A stretch of 7,617 nucleotides of DNA from an uncultured Bacteroidales bacterium (GTDB taxonomy: Bacteria > Bacteroidota > Bacteroidia > Bacteroidales > UBA932): contig CAMNQO010000079.1 in NCBI GenBank assembly GCA_946549475.1, forward strand, positions 1 through 7,617, read 5' to 3'. This document shows, one piece after another, positions 7,409 to 7,617 of the stretch. Below the pieces are notes generated by a model. That model searched no databases, had not been told where the DNA came from, and worked only from the letters and a program-made list of their open reading frames with translations. The stretch's first letter is position 1. Every line of letters starts with the position of its first letter. The position numbers and the translations under genes are program-made.

Positions 7409-7417
7409 CCAAAAACA

Positions 7418-7549
7418 ATGAATCCTTTTCAAAGTCCGGGAAAATATGTAACTCCCTCTGCCAGAATCGTCCTTTTGTCGGCCTCAGCCATCCTGTGCGC
7501 AAGTGCCAAGACCGAAGGATTGGAGGAATTTGAAATCTCCTATGAGTAG
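7418..7549 (+). CDS. Small 43-residue peptide of Bacteroidales type (function unknown)
   Basis: An ATG at 7418 opens a 43-codon frame ending in TAG at 7547-7549. The peptide begins MNPFQSPGKYVTPSARI, continues with a hydrophobic stretch (IVLLSASAILCAS, residues 17-29), and ends in an acidic tail (EGLEEFEISYE). From memory, many gut Bacteroidales encode peptides of 35-70 residues built as K-Y-x-x-P, a hydrophobic or beta-prone middle, then C-x-S and an acidic/aromatic tail, often near surface-protein genes; this one fits that plan. Their function is not known to me. An alternative is a minimal lipoprotein with Cys27 lipidated, but the residue before Cys is Leu, which is a poor lipobox. There is no Shine-Dalgarno sequence, only an A-rich leader (AAAAACA), which is usual for this phylum. 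It lies 56 bases after the preceding stop and 10-19 bases before the next start, which favours a real gene in an operon. Confidence 0.65.
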   Translation: MNPFQSPGKYVTPSARIVLLSASAILCASAKTEGLEEFEISYE

Positions 7550-7568
7550 CAAATAAACAATGATCGCT

Positions 7569-7617
7569 ATGAAAAAGATTAGTTCTCTGATGTTGGCGGC
7601 GGCCGTCGGCCTGCTCG
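7569..7617 (+). CDS. N-terminus of an exported protein or lipoprotein (partial, runs off the right edge)
   Basis: The frame reads MKKISSLMLAAAVGLL and then leaves the window. A Lys-Lys start followed by a hydrophobic, Ala/Leu-rich segment is the beginning of a signal peptide. An in-frame ATG at 7560 would add three residues (MIA); the start at 7569 is preferred because it places the basic residues at the very N-terminus. The leader is AT-rich (AAATAAACA) with no Shine-Dalgarno sequence. The position, 10-19 bases after the small peptide's stop, suggests the same transcript. Neither a lipobox nor a mature domain is visible, so the product cannot be named. By context it may be another surface or fimbrillin-type protein. 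Confidence 0.7.
   Translation, partial: MKKISSLMLAAAVGLL

Overview
The window reads as part of a Bacteroidota (Bacteroidales) genome. The reasons are: two consecutive lipoproteins with fimbrillin-like (Mfa/FimA-type) N-terminal regions, AT-rich leaders mostly without Shine-Dalgarno sequences, and a short downstream peptide of a style common in gut Bacteroidales. The coding DNA is GC-rich, with very few stop codons in the other frames. That would suit Alistipes/Rikenellaceae better than Bacteroides, but this is inference; no marker gene is present.

Layout, all on the + strand. (1) Bases 2-76 hold the last 24 codons of an upstream gene with an acidic, Gly-rich tail. (2) Bases 90-4190 encode a 1366-residue lipoprotein: signal peptide, low-complexity linker, fimbrillin-like region, parallel beta-helix of about 20 coils, C-terminal cap and a 22-residue acidic tail. 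(3) After 24 bases, 4215-7361 encodes a 1048-residue paralogue of the same plan with about 12 coils, a short linker and no tail. (4) The AT-rich gap 7362-7417 carries an 8-bp inverted repeat. (5) Bases 7418-7549 encode a 43-residue peptide. (6) A further exported protein starts at 7569 (or 7560) and runs off the right edge. No RNA genes, IS elements, CRISPR arrays or recombinase sites were seen, and no long gene-free stretch exists.

The two large genes appear to be tandem paralogues and probably share a transcript. Their helix entry segments (156 and 157 residues from the entry Tyr to the first coil) and exit segments (193 and 196 residues from the last coil to the DQRG motif) are almost equal in length. 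Nearly all of the 318-residue length difference therefore lies in coil number, linker and tail. The coils repeat a C-x-F-x-x-N ... GGA(I/L/V) pattern resembling the repeats of chlamydial polymorphic membrane proteins. The likeliest role is as outer-membrane-anchored, surface-exposed adhesins or tip components combined with a fimbrillin-type module. Polymerisation, ligand and any enzymatic activity cannot be read from the sequence.
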